Part shown: positions 1 to 8,819 of the stretch, in pieces | Position numbering within the stretch: the stretch's first letter is position 1 | How the letters are laid out: each line of letters starts with the position of its first letter | From: Tsuneonella sp. CC-YZS046 | Lineage (GTDB): Bacteria > Pseudomonadota > Alphaproteobacteria > Sphingomonadales > Sphingomonadaceae | Length of the DNA: 64,000 nucleotides | Assembly: GCF_035581365.1 (NCBI RefSeq) | Contig: NZ_CP141590.1 | Span: forward strand, 2,166,001-2,230,000 | Direction of reading: 5' to 3' | The notes under the pieces: model-generated | Told to the model about the DNA's origin: nothing | Database searches by the model: none | What the model saw: the letters and a program-made list of their open reading frames with translations, nothing else | Translations under genes and position numbers: made by a program

Positions 1-1
1 C

Positions 2-1717
2 ACGGATCTTCAAAGGTTCGCTGAGCTTGCAACCTCGATAACCCAGAACGCCAAGGGCGTTGCTTTGCTTAAGGCACTTGAGGTCGGTTTCGCGAAGGCG
101 AAAGAGTTAGGCGCGGAAGAAAAGGCGATCATCTTTACGGAGTCACGAAAGACACAATCCTACCTTCTCCGCTTGCTGGCCGATAGCCCTTACGCGGACG
201 GAATCGTCCTGTTCAACGGATCGAATACGGACCCTGAATCACAGCAGATTTACCGCACTTGGTTGGATCGGCACGCCGGATCGGATCGGATAACCAACTC
301 CAAAACGGCTGACATGCGATCCGCGCTCGTGGATTATTTCCGTGACGAAGGGCGCATCATGATCGCGACCGAAGCAGGGGCGGAAGGCATCAATCTGCAA
401 TTCTGTTCGATGGTCGTGAACTACGATCTCCCTTGGAATCCGCAGCGTATCGAGCAACGCATCGGGCGTTGTCATCGCTATGGCCAGAAGCATGATGTGG
501 TCGTCGTCAATTTCCTGAACCAGAAGAACGAAGCGGATCAGCGCGTATTCGAGTTACTCTCGGAGAAATTTCAGCTTTTCGAGGGAGTGTTCGGGGCAAG
601 CGATGAGGTTCTGGGTGCGATCGAGTCCGGGGTCGACTTCGAAAAACGCATTGCTGAAATTTATCAGCGCTGCCGAACAAAGGATGAAATCAAGGTCGCC
701 TTTGACAGCCTGCAACGTGAGTTGAGCCTTGAAATCAACGAGCAGATGACGTCCGCCCGGCGTAAGCTGATGGAAAACTTCGATGATGAAGTGCGCGACA
801 AGCTCAAAATTCGCGATGCCGACACCAAGGTGTATCTGAACCAGTTCGAGCAAAACCTGATGAAGCTCGCGCAGCAAGAATTGGATGGGCATGCGCAATT
901 TATAGATGGTTCCAGTTTCCGCCTGAATGCGCTGCCCGATTGGGTAAATGGTGCTGCCATCCCCACCGGTTTGTATGAGTTGCCGCGGCGAACGGGTGAG
1001 GCGCATCTGTTTCGCGTCAATCATCCGCTCGGGGATGCGATCGTTGCGCGCGCCCGCGGCCGTGAACTCGACGTTGTGGAACTGAAATTCGACCTCACCA
1101 ACCATGAAGGTCGCGTATCGCAAATCGAGCCTCTCAAGGGGCAGTCGGGATGGCTGCAAGCGAAGCTCTTTACGGTGGAGGCGCTAGGGCAGAGTGAGGA
1201 TTACCTGCTGCTTGCGGGCATTGCCGACAACGGAACCGTGCTTTCGGACGAAGCAACAAGCCGCATGATGACGATCGGCGGCCATGTCGGTGCGCAGGTC
1301 GCGTTGCCCGTGCACGTTACCGAGACACTCTCGCAGTCCACCACCGACCAGCAAACACGCATCCGGCGAATTATTTCTGAACGTAACGCCCGCTTTTTCG
1401 AGGAAGAGGCCGACAAGCTGGACGGTTGGGCCGACGATCTGAAAGTTGGGCTGGAACGGGAAATCAAGGAGATTGACCGCCAGATCAAGGAGGCGCGCCG
1501 CGCGGCCACTGCTGCCCTAACTTTGGAAGAGAAGCTCGCGGGGCAAAAGGCCGTCAAGGCGCTGGAAACCGAGCGCAATAGCAAGCGGCGGTCATTGTTC
1601 GATGCGCAGGACAAGATTGACGAACAACGATCCGAGCTAATTGCCAGCATCGAAGGTCGGCTTGAGCAAAATGTCGTAGCGGAAGACCTGTTCACGATCC
1701 GCTGGAGCGTGGTCTGA
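2..1717 (+). CDS. SNF2/RapA-like helicase, C-terminal part (5' end outside window)
   Basis: The reading frame is already open at base 2, so this is the 3' part of a larger gene; a TTG at 65 is only an internal codon. The visible protein begins in the C-terminal RecA-like helicase lobe. It shows an IIFTESRKT strand, the motif V/VI region TEAGAEGINLQF, and the arginine-finger segment QRIEQRIGRCHRYGQ, which is typical of SNF2/RapA-type ATPases. The remaining 350 or so residues are rich in charged helices and probably coiled coil near the end (EREIKEIDRQIKEARRA). The stop overlaps the start of the AIPR gene by one base (TGATG), so the two are translationally coupled. The role is inferred as DNA translocation in a restriction or antiphage system. 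The ATP-binding lobe cannot be seen here. Confidence 0.85.
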   Translation, partial: TDLQRFAELATSITQNAKGVALLKALEVGFAKAKELGAEEKAIIFTESRKTQSYLLRLLADSPYADGIVLFNGSNTDPESQQIYRTWLDRHAGSDRITNSKTADMRSALVDYFRDEGRIMIATEAGAEGINLQFCSMVVNYDLPWNPQRIEQRIGRCHRYGQKHDVVVVNFLNQKNEADQRVFELLSEKFQLFEGVFGASDEVLGAIESGVDFEKRIAEIYQRCRTKDEIKVAFDSLQRELSLEINEQMTSARRKLMENFDDEVRDKLKIRDADTKVYLNQFEQNLMKLAQQELDGHAQFIDGSSFRLNALPDWVNGAAIPTGLYELPRRTGEAHLFRVNHPLGDAIVARARGRELDVVELKFDLTNHEGRVSQIEPLKGQSGWLQAKLFTVEALGQSEDYLLLAGIADNGTVLSDEATSRMMTIGGHVGAQVALPVHVTETLSQSTTDQQTRIRRIISERNARFFEEEADKLDGWADDLKVGLEREIKEIDRQIKEARRAATAALTLEEKLAGQKAVKALETERNSKRRSLFDAQDKIDEQRSELIASIEGRLEQNVVAEDLFTIRWSVV

Positions 1718-3549
1718 TGGCGATGCGCCCCGTTGAGATATTGGCTCTCCCGCCGAAGCTACACGAGCTATTTGACGGGCATGTTCCTCCCGGCACCGTT
1801 GGTGACGCGGACCAGCGAGAAAAGAATTTTCTGAGCCGTGCGCTATCGGCTTATGCGCTTCACAAGCTGGGCGGTGCGTCGATTGAAGACGCTACAAACG
1901 GCATCGTCGATGGTGGCGGCGATGGCGGTATCGACGGCATTTATTTTTCGCCCGTCACCAACACGCTTTGGCTTACGCAATCAAAATATATTCACGCCGG
2001 ATCAGGCGAGCCTGACCTTGGAGAGGTGACAAAATTCAAGATTGGTATCGAAAACCTGCTCGAAGCACGTTTCGACGCCTTCGCACAGAATGCCAAGATT
2101 GTTGCCCTGCTCCCGCAGCTCGAAGCAGCGTTAAAAAACCCATCGACGCAGGTTCGGTCGGTCCTTTGTTATTCCGGGCTCTCGTTTATTTCCGAAGACC
2201 GCAAGCACCTTTTTGAAGCACTCCGCGTCAAATTTTCGCTGGATCAAGCCGATGGTTATTTCGCGTTTCAAGCTGTCAACCTGACCACACTGAACGACTG
2301 GGTTAGTGGTGGTGACGCCGCTCCGGGTATTGAAACCGTCGAGCTCGAAATCATACGGCCCGGTTACGTCACGACGCCTTATGAAACCATTTACGGCCTT
2401 ATCCCGCTCGAGCGGCTGAAGGTGCTCCACGATGAATATGGCGCACGATTGGTGCGCGCCAACATCCGAGGGTTCAAGGGTAGCACCGACGTCAACGAGG
2501 ACATCCAGAAGACGCTCACCGAAGAGGCGGGCGTGTTCCACTATCTCAATAACGGCCTCACCGCCTATTGTGATCGGCTGGAGCTGCACAACCTTGACCG
2601 TGCCAATGCTGAAAGGAAGCGGATCACGGCAAAGGGATTCGCGATCATCAATGGGGCGCAGACTTTGGGGTCGATCGCCAAATGCGTTGCTGTGCCAGCC
2701 GCTGAGGCTCCTCCCCAGGGCTTTGCTTTCATCAAGATTGTTTCACTTGAGAAGTGCGAGGACGACCGAGCTTTTGCTGACCGGATTTCACGGACGGCGA
2801 ATTTCCAGAACACCGTGGTGCTCAAGGACTTTGCCGCAGCCTACCCTCTGCACGGTCAGATTGCGGCGACGTTGCAACCGCATGGGATCGATTATCATTA
2901 TCGGCTCGACGAAGACACGCCCGCCAACGACACAACGAACTTCACTATTGACGAAGCCCTGACGGCTTGCGCCTGTCTGGCTAACACAGGCGATTGCGAC
3001 CTTGTAACTCGCGTTGCAGCAAACCGAACCTCGCTCCTGTCGCTCGACGTCGTCTATCCAGATGATCTCCTATGCCCGAGCCGCCACGAGCGCGTTTTTC
3101 CGCAGGGGCTTTCGGCGCGATCCGCGTGGCGGGCCGTACAGGCACAGCGTATAGTGTTGCTGGGCATGGCGGAAAGCGCACGAGCCAGCAGCGGGGCCAC
3201 GAAGTCGTTCTACACGCATGCCCGATGGATTGTCCTGGCAGCTATATATATCCGGCTGAAACCACAGGATGGCGAAGCGTTGGGGCTAACCGATAATGAA
3301 GCTGCCGCCATCGCCGCCGCCGTGCCCGATTATGCCGAAAAGTTGCTCGCGATCGCAGTGGGGAAAGGTTTCGCGGTCTATACTAATGTGGGCGGGCAGC
3401 AGGTTCTCCAGTCGGCTCGCGATTTTCAATCGGTCTTCAAGACACAAGGCGACTGCCAAACCCTCTTCGCCGCGTTAAGAGCGGAAATCTGGAATCCGCT
3501 AAATCAAGCGCCGCCCGCAATGGCTGCGCCACAGGGTGATAATGTCTAA
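1717..3549 (+). CDS. AIPR family protein with nuclease-like N-terminus
   Basis: This 610-residue protein resembles AIPR (abortive infection phage resistance) proteins. The AIPR hallmark is FHYLNNGLTAYC near residue 275, followed by the segment IINGAQTLGSI and a long helical region. The N-terminal 110 residues contain GGGDGGIDGIYF (67-77) and LTQSKY (86-91). That is the D-GID...QxK arrangement of Mrr-like PD-(D/E)xK nucleases, so the protein may cut DNA or RNA itself. It sits between a helicase and a Mod/Res pair, overlapping the helicase gene by 1 nt and the methyltransferase gene by 8 nt, so it is probably part of the same machine. The family assignment rests on motifs; the nuclease activity is inference. 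Confidence 0.75.
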   Translation: MAMRPVEILALPPKLHELFDGHVPPGTVGDADQREKNFLSRALSAYALHKLGGASIEDATNGIVDGGGDGGIDGIYFSPVTNTLWLTQSKYIHAGSGEPDLGEVTKFKIGIENLLEARFDAFAQNAKIVALLPQLEAALKNPSTQVRSVLCYSGLSFISEDRKHLFEALRVKFSLDQADGYFAFQAVNLTTLNDWVSGGDAAPGIETVELEIIRPGYVTTPYETIYGLIPLERLKVLHDEYGARLVRANIRGFKGSTDVNEDIQKTLTEEAGVFHYLNNGLTAYCDRLELHNLDRANAERKRITAKGFAIINGAQTLGSIAKCVAVPAAEAPPQGFAFIKIVSLEKCEDDRAFADRISRTANFQNTVVLKDFAAAYPLHGQIAATLQPHGIDYHYRLDEDTPANDTTNFTIDEALTACACLANTGDCDLVTRVAANRTSLLSLDVVYPDDLLCPSRHERVFPQGLSARSAWRAVQAQRIVLLGMAESARASSGATKSFYTHARWIVLAAIYIRLKPQDGEALGLTDNEAAAIAAAVPDYAEKLLAIAVGKGFAVYTNVGGQQVLQSARDFQSVFKTQGDCQTLFAALRAEIWNPLNQAPPAMAAPQGDNV

Positions 3550-5185
3550 GAAACAGAAACTTGAACTGACTTGGGTAGGCAAGGAAAACCGGCCTCGGCT
3601 GGAACCGCGCATCCTGATTGAGGACCCGGCGAAGAGCTATCATGCGGCGGCGCGCGTCACGGAAAATGACATCTTCGACAATGTGCTGATCCACGGCGAT
3701 AATCTGCTCGCGCTCAAGGCGCTGGAAGCGGACTACGCCGGTGAGGTGAAGTGCGTGTTTATTGATCCGCCCTACAACACTGGCAGTGCCTTCACCCATT
3801 ATGAAGATGGGCTGGAACATTCGATCTGGCTTGGGCTGATGCGAGATCGGCTGGAAATAATTCGGCGTTTGTTGTCCGACGACGGTTCGTTGTGGATCAC
3901 CATCGACGACAACGAGGTGCACTACCTAAAAGTTATGTGCGATGAGATTTTTGGAAGGGTTAACTTCGTAACAAACGTCGTTTGGCAGTCATCAGACAAT
4001 AGCAACAACGATGCTAAGCAGTTTTCCACCGATCACAACCATATACTGGTTTACTCAAAAAAACCTGATTGGCTCACCAATAAAACGCGGGGGAATGATG
4101 AACAATATGGCCATTTCAAAAACACCGATAACGATCCGCGTGGGCCGTGGTTCGATGGAAATCCGCTAGGTTCGCCTGCATATCGAGAGAACCTTATTTT
4201 CGACTTGATTTCTCCTCAGGGTCATAAAATCAAGCCTCCGGCTAACGGATGGCGCTGGTCTAAAGAGACTCTTTCCGAGAAAATTAAAACCGGCGAAATT
4301 CGGTTTACGCCGAATGGCAAGGCAATTCGTCGGAGAACCTACCTGTGGGAGCAAAAGGGCTTACCGCCGTCTACGCTGTGGACCAATTTGGACGAGACGG
4401 GTCACAATAGGCAGGCAAAGTTTGAGCAGAAGAAGCTCTTTCCAGAATGGACGAAGGAGGAATGGTTTGGGACACCAAAGCCCGAAAGGTTACTAAAGCG
4501 AATTCTGGATATTGCGACTAGTCCGGGTGATCTTGTGCTCGATTCTTTCGCTGGCTCTGGGACCACTGGCGCTGTCGCTCACAAAATGGGTCGGCGCTGG
4601 GTCATGGTTGAGTTGGGCGATCATTGTGCCACGCACATCGTACCGCGCCTGCAGAAGGTGATCGAGGGCAGCGATCAGGGTGGCATAAGCAAGGTGGTCG
4701 AATGGCAGGGCGGCGGGGGTTTCCGCTACTACGATCTAGGCCCGTCGCTACTCGAAACAGACAAGTGGGGGCGCGAAGTTATTTCGAAGCGGTACGACGC
4801 GGCGATGCTGGCGCAGGCTTTGTGCAAGCTGGAGGGCTTCACCTATGCGCCCAGCTCGGATGTCTGGTGGCAGCAGGGATATTCGTCGGAAACGGACTTC
4901 CTATATGTCACTACTCAGACGCTTGGGCCGGAGGAGTTGGCGGCGCTTTCCGATGATGTCGGCGACGGACGTTCGCTCCTTGTGCTTTGCGCGGCATGGC
5001 GCGGCAATGCGGACCACTTCACCAATCTAACGCTGCGTAAGATTCCCAATCACATTCGCAGCAAGTGCGAATGGGGCCATGACGATTATTCGCTGAATGT
5101 CGCGAACCTCCCTATGGCCGAGGCTGACCCCGTGCCGCCAACGTCCGCACAAGGCGGCTTGTTTGATGGGGAGGGCGACATATGA
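3542..5185 (+). CDS. Type III-like site-specific DNA methyltransferase (Mod)
   Basis: N6-adenine or N4-cytosine DNA methyltransferase of the beta class. The catalytic motif IV DPPYNTG lies near residue 75 and the SAM-binding motif DSFAGSGTTG lies about 260 residues later, the order typical of type III Mod subunits. The segment WLGLMRDRLEIIRRLL after motif IV is also usual in this family. The ATG at 3542 follows AGGGTG and is preferred over a GTG two codons upstream. The gene overlaps the AIPR gene upstream and the Res-like gene downstream (ATGA). It should protect host DNA and recognise the target site for the downstream helicase/nuclease. The middle of the gene (about 3950-4500) is more AT-rich than its ends, consistent with an exchanged target-recognition region. 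Confidence 0.88.
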   Translation: MSKKQKLELTWVGKENRPRLEPRILIEDPAKSYHAAARVTENDIFDNVLIHGDNLLALKALEADYAGEVKCVFIDPPYNTGSAFTHYEDGLEHSIWLGLMRDRLEIIRRLLSDDGSLWITIDDNEVHYLKVMCDEIFGRVNFVTNVVWQSSDNSNNDAKQFSTDHNHILVYSKKPDWLTNKTRGNDEQYGHFKNTDNDPRGPWFDGNPLGSPAYRENLIFDLISPQGHKIKPPANGWRWSKETLSEKIKTGEIRFTPNGKAIRRRTYLWEQKGLPPSTLWTNLDETGHNRQAKFEQKKLFPEWTKEEWFGTPKPERLLKRILDIATSPGDLVLDSFAGSGTTGAVAHKMGRRWVMVELGDHCATHIVPRLQKVIEGSDQGGISKVVEWQGGGGFRYYDLGPSLLETDKWGREVISKRYDAAMLAQALCKLEGFTYAPSSDVWWQQGYSSETDFLYVTTQTLGPEELAALSDDVGDGRSLLVLCAAWRGNADHFTNLTLRKIPNHIRSKCEWGHDDYSLNVANLPMAEADPVPPTSAQGGLFDGEGDI

Positions 5186-7896
5186 GCAAGCCGTCGTCCT
5201 CCAATCAGCGCCATGTCAACGCGATTTCGGGTCGTCTCAGCCTGCGCGCGCCGCAACGGGATAGTCTGGCGATCCTCGACCGGATTACTGAGATAGTGCC
5301 GCCGCGTGGCAATACCGATTTGGCCACTGCGCTCGACATTATTCGAAGTGAATATCCCGGCGTCACCGACTTCGAGCGGGAGTTTCCCTCGCTCTGTTTC
5401 GCGCTGGCAACAGGCGTCGGCAAAACTCGTTTGATGGGTGCTTTCATTGCCTATCTACACATTGCCCACGGCATCAATAACTTTTTCGTGCTCGCACCCA
5501 ACCTTACGATATATCAGAAACTCATTCAGGATTTCACCGCGAACACGGCTAAATATGTGTTCAAGGGGATCAACGAATTTGCGGTACTGACACCTGAGGT
5601 CATTACTGGCGATAACTATGACAGCCGGGGCGCGCTGCTTGATGATGTGCTCCGCTGCAAGATCAACATTTTCAACATTTCCAAGATCACGTCCGAGGTG
5701 CGCGGCGGCAAGCAGATGCGTATCCGGTCGTTCAAAGAGGAGTTGGGGGATAGCTATTTCGATTATCTGTCCAAGCAGCATGACCTTGTGATGCTGATGG
5801 ATGAATCGCACCGTTACCGCGCCACGGCAGGAATGCGGGCGATTAACGAGTTGAAGCCGGTGCTTGGGCTGGAACTGACGGCCACGCCGTTTGTCGAGGG
5901 CAGCAAGGGGCCGGTGGCATTCCGCAACGTCGTGTTCGACTATCCGCTTGCCCGCGCGATGGATGACGGATTCGTCAAAGACCCAGCCGTTGTTACCCGG
6001 AAAAACTTTATCGCGGCAGGTAAGTCTGCCGAAGCGATCCAGCAAATGAAGCTGGAGGACGGCATCCGCCTACACGAAAGTGTCAAGGTCGAGCTCGAAA
6101 CTTACGCGCGTGAAAACGGCGTGAAGATCGTCAAGCCCTTCGTCCTCGTTATCGCCCGCGATACGACCCATGCGGCCGAGCTTATGCGGCTGATCCAATC
6201 GGAAGCGTTCTTCAAGGCGCGCTATGCCGATAAGGTCATTCAGGTCGATTCCAGCGTGAAGGAAGAGGAGACGGTCGAAAAGCTGCTGACCGTCGAACAG
6301 GCCGACAATCCGGTCGAGATCGTCATCCACGTCAACATGCTGAAAGAGGGTTGGGACGTCACCAACCTCTATACCATCGTTCCCTTGCGCGCCGCCAATG
6401 CCCGGACGCTGATCGAGCAGAGCATTGGGCGCGGCCTGCGTCTGCCATATGGGAAGCGCACCGGCGTGGCTGCCGTCGATCGGCTCAATATCGTCGCGCA
6501 CGACCGTTTTCAGGAGATCGTGGACGAGGCGAACAATCCTAACTCTCCGATCCGGCTGAAAGCGCTGGTGTTGGACGATGAGGTCTTGGAACGCAGGACG
6601 GTCACAGTAGTGGCCGCACCGACGATCTTGGGGAGCCTCGGCATCACAACGGTGCAGAGCGAGGAAGGCTCGAAATACGCGGGGCCGCCACCGGCGCGAG
6701 CCTTCGACAATCCTGAGGCCGAAAAGGTCGCGCAACTCGCCTATGAAGCGATACGCAAGCTGTCACGTTCACCGGGGACAGTTCCTGACATCAGCTACAT
6801 CTCGCGGCCTGAAGTGCAGGCTCAGCTCGTGCGGGAGGTCCAGAGCCAGTACCGACCGCAGCAAATGGAACTGGAAGGTGTGGCGCCGCCGCCACCAGAT
6901 TTCGCCAAGGTGATTGCCAAAACGGCCGCGCTCGTGGTTGACCGCACGATCAACATTCCGCGCATTTCGGTGTCGCCTAAGGGGGAAGTCAAAGCGGGGT
7001 TCAGGCCGTTCACGCTCGACCTCAGCGGCATGACTTATGCCGCGCCCGAGGAAACGCTCTGGGCGCAGTATCTGGGGCGAAACGAGGGCCATTCCATCGG
7101 TATGTCGCAAGGGAATTTTCTCGAGAAGCGTCCGGAGGACTATGTCGTTAGCGGCCTGATCGATTTCCCCGATGTGTCCTATGACGACAATGCCGACCTG
7201 CTTTACGATCTGGCGGGTCAAGTCGTGCGGCATTTCCATTCCTACCTCTCGGCAGAGGACACGCTACGCTTGTTGCAGTTGGAGCAGCCCAATATCGCGC
7301 GAGCCGTTCATGCTCAGATGCTCGATCATTTTTGGATGGACGACACGGTTGAATATCACCACGTGGTGACGAGCGGCTTCACCGAGATCAAGCAGAGTGC
7401 CCATTCCGCCGAGCGCGGGGAGCCTCTCGATTATCGCAGCCCACCAGCCGATAAGAGCAACATGGCTCGATATCTTTTTGGCGGCTTCAAAAAATGCCTG
7501 ACCAATGTCGCGCGGTTTGATTCCGACTCAGAACGCAAGCTCGCCGTCATCTTGGAACGCGAAGCGGAAAAGTGGTTGCGGCCCGCAAAAGGTCAGTTCC
7601 AAATGTTCTACCGCAAGGGCAGCGACCATCTGGAATATCGTCCCGATTTCGTTGCTGAGACAGCGGACGAGATTTTGATGCTTGAGCCGAAGATGGCCAC
7701 CCAGATGAACGATGCGGATGTGCTCGCGAAGCGCGATGTGGCAGTTCAGTGGTGCAAGTGGGCAAGCGAACATGCTCGGCAGAGTGGCGGAAAGCCTTGG
7801 CGTTATGCGCTTATTCCGCATGACCAAATTGCAGATAATATGAGCTTGAAGTTTCTGGTTGATACCTATGAATGCGTGGAGAAGAGCATTTCCTAA
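5182..7896 (+). CDS. Type III-like restriction helicase/endonuclease subunit (Res)
   Basis: A 904-residue superfamily 2 helicase with a C-terminal nuclease-like domain. Visible parts are Walker A ATGVGKTR near residue 75, a DESH Walker B (LMDESHRYRA near 210), motif III ELTATPF, and the motif VI region IEQSIGRGLRLPYG near 415. The C-terminus carries YRPDFVAET followed by MLEPK, matching the PD...ExK endonuclease core found at the end of type III Res subunits. Length fits that family (about 900-1000). Its ATG overlaps the Mod stop (ATGA), so Mod and Res are made together. With Mod it should form an ATP-dependent restriction enzyme. The extra helicase and AIPR genes upstream are not part of a standard type III system. 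Confidence 0.87.
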   Translation: MSKPSSSNQRHVNAISGRLSLRAPQRDSLAILDRITEIVPPRGNTDLATALDIIRSEYPGVTDFEREFPSLCFALATGVGKTRLMGAFIAYLHIAHGINNFFVLAPNLTIYQKLIQDFTANTAKYVFKGINEFAVLTPEVITGDNYDSRGALLDDVLRCKINIFNISKITSEVRGGKQMRIRSFKEELGDSYFDYLSKQHDLVMLMDESHRYRATAGMRAINELKPVLGLELTATPFVEGSKGPVAFRNVVFDYPLARAMDDGFVKDPAVVTRKNFIAAGKSAEAIQQMKLEDGIRLHESVKVELETYARENGVKIVKPFVLVIARDTTHAAELMRLIQSEAFFKARYADKVIQVDSSVKEEETVEKLLTVEQADNPVEIVIHVNMLKEGWDVTNLYTIVPLRAANARTLIEQSIGRGLRLPYGKRTGVAAVDRLNIVAHDRFQEIVDEANNPNSPIRLKALVLDDEVLERRTVTVVAAPTILGSLGITTVQSEEGSKYAGPPPARAFDNPEAEKVAQLAYEAIRKLSRSPGTVPDISYISRPEVQAQLVREVQSQYRPQQMELEGVAPPPPDFAKVIAKTAALVVDRTINIPRISVSPKGEVKAGFRPFTLDLSGMTYAAPEETLWAQYLGRNEGHSIGMSQGNFLEKRPEDYVVSGLIDFPDVSYDDNADLLYDLAGQVVRHFHSYLSAEDTLRLLQLEQPNIARAVHAQMLDHFWMDDTVEYHHVVTSGFTEIKQSAHSAERGEPLDYRSPPADKSNMARYLFGGFKKCLTNVARFDSDSERKLAVILEREAEKWLRPAKGQFQMFYRKGSDHLEYRPDFVAETADEILMLEPKMATQMNDADVLAKRDVAVQWCKWASEHARQSGGKPWRYALIPHDQIADNMSLKFLVDTYECVEKSIS

Positions 7897-7908
7897 TGCA
7901 GGCTACGC

Positions 7909-8643
7909 TTATGCAGCCTTAAACGTAAGCGGCATCTCGTTCCACTCCCGGCCATCAAGCTCTCGTCCTCCCGATTTTGGACGAAATCCACCCCATTGCT
8001 TGAAGAAGAAGGCGACCTTTTGCCGCTCGCATTCGTCGCGGACTTGGCGAGCCCATTCGATGTTCATGGGTCTTGCTCCCGGGCCACTCTCGCCACCGGC
8101 GATTACCCAGTGAATGCCATCAAGCTGTAGTTCGCCCACCGCTCCGATAAGGGGTTCGACTGACAAAAAACGCACGGCAGCGGGAGCTTGGCGGAGATGC
8201 TCGATCCTCGATCGAGCCGACGCATTCTCGACAGAGACGCCGAACCACATATGGGATGGGGGTGAGCGGTCAAGATAGCGGCGGCGGAGGTAGTTGCGCA
8301 TTAGAGAGCTACGCTTGGTCAGCACCTGAAAGACGTGCCAATCGGCTTCCTCCATCGTGTCGAAGACCTGATCTATGAACGGTCGCGGTACTTCCTTGTG
8401 AAACAGGTCACTCATGGAATTGACAAAAATCATGCGCGGGCGACGCCACGACCTTGGTTGCGCAAGGCGTTCCGGTCTAAGCGTTAGGTCAAACCCGTTC
8501 TCGAATGGATGGCCCGGCACTCCTCGGAAGCGCTCGGAAAATCGGGCTGCGTAGCAATTGTCGCATCCACGGGTGATCTTCGTGCAGCCCGTTATCGGAT
8601 TCCAAGTTGCATCCGTCCATTCGATAGCGCTGCCGTCTGCCAT
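7909..8643 (-). CDS. DUF5131 / phage Gp37-Gp68 family protein (three-Cys-motif)
   Basis: A 244-residue protein of the phage Gp37/Gp68 (DUF5131) family. The N-terminus shows SAIEWTDATWNPITGC then RGCDNCYA, giving the three-cysteine motif C-x6-C-x2-C that resembles a radical-SAM iron-sulfur site. IFVNSMSDLFHKEVP and the later VIAGGESGPGARPM are family signatures. The substrate is unknown. It is transcribed towards the Res gene (stops 12 nt apart) and divergently from tcmP, its usual genomic partner. The intergenic 176 nt must carry both promoters. The family is frequent in phages and mobile islands, which fits the neighbourhood. Confidence 0.8.
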   Translation of the reverse strand: MADGSAIEWTDATWNPITGCTKITRGCDNCYAARFSERFRGVPGHPFENGFDLTLRPERLAQPRSWRRPRMIFVNSMSDLFHKEVPRPFIDQVFDTMEEADWHVFQVLTKRSSLMRNYLRRRYLDRSPPSHMWFGVSVENASARSRIEHLRQAPAAVRFLSVEPLIGAVGELQLDGIHWVIAGGESGPGARPMNIEWARQVRDECERQKVAFFFKQWGGFRPKSGGRELDGREWNEMPLTFKAA

Positions 8644-8819
8644 TACACTCCCCAGAACATCACTGGAACATTGCCACGGTGCGAATCATGTGGCAACCTT
8701 TGCCTTTCGCGCTCAGGCTCAAGCCGTCCTGTGTCAAGGTAACGGCCTTGACGATCGCGATGAATAGAACACTATGTGAAGCGGTTTGTTTATCGTGCGA
8801 TAAAACGGTGGAACTGTGA

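Noticed and set aside
65-67. TTG at 65 as the start of the first gene
   Set aside because: The frame is open to base 2 and the protein begins in the middle of a helicase, so the gene starts outside the window.
2-7896. Assignment of the first genes to DISARM or BREX
   Set aside because: No DUF1998, PLD, PglZ or BrxC-like gene is present; Mod and Res fit type III-like restriction better.
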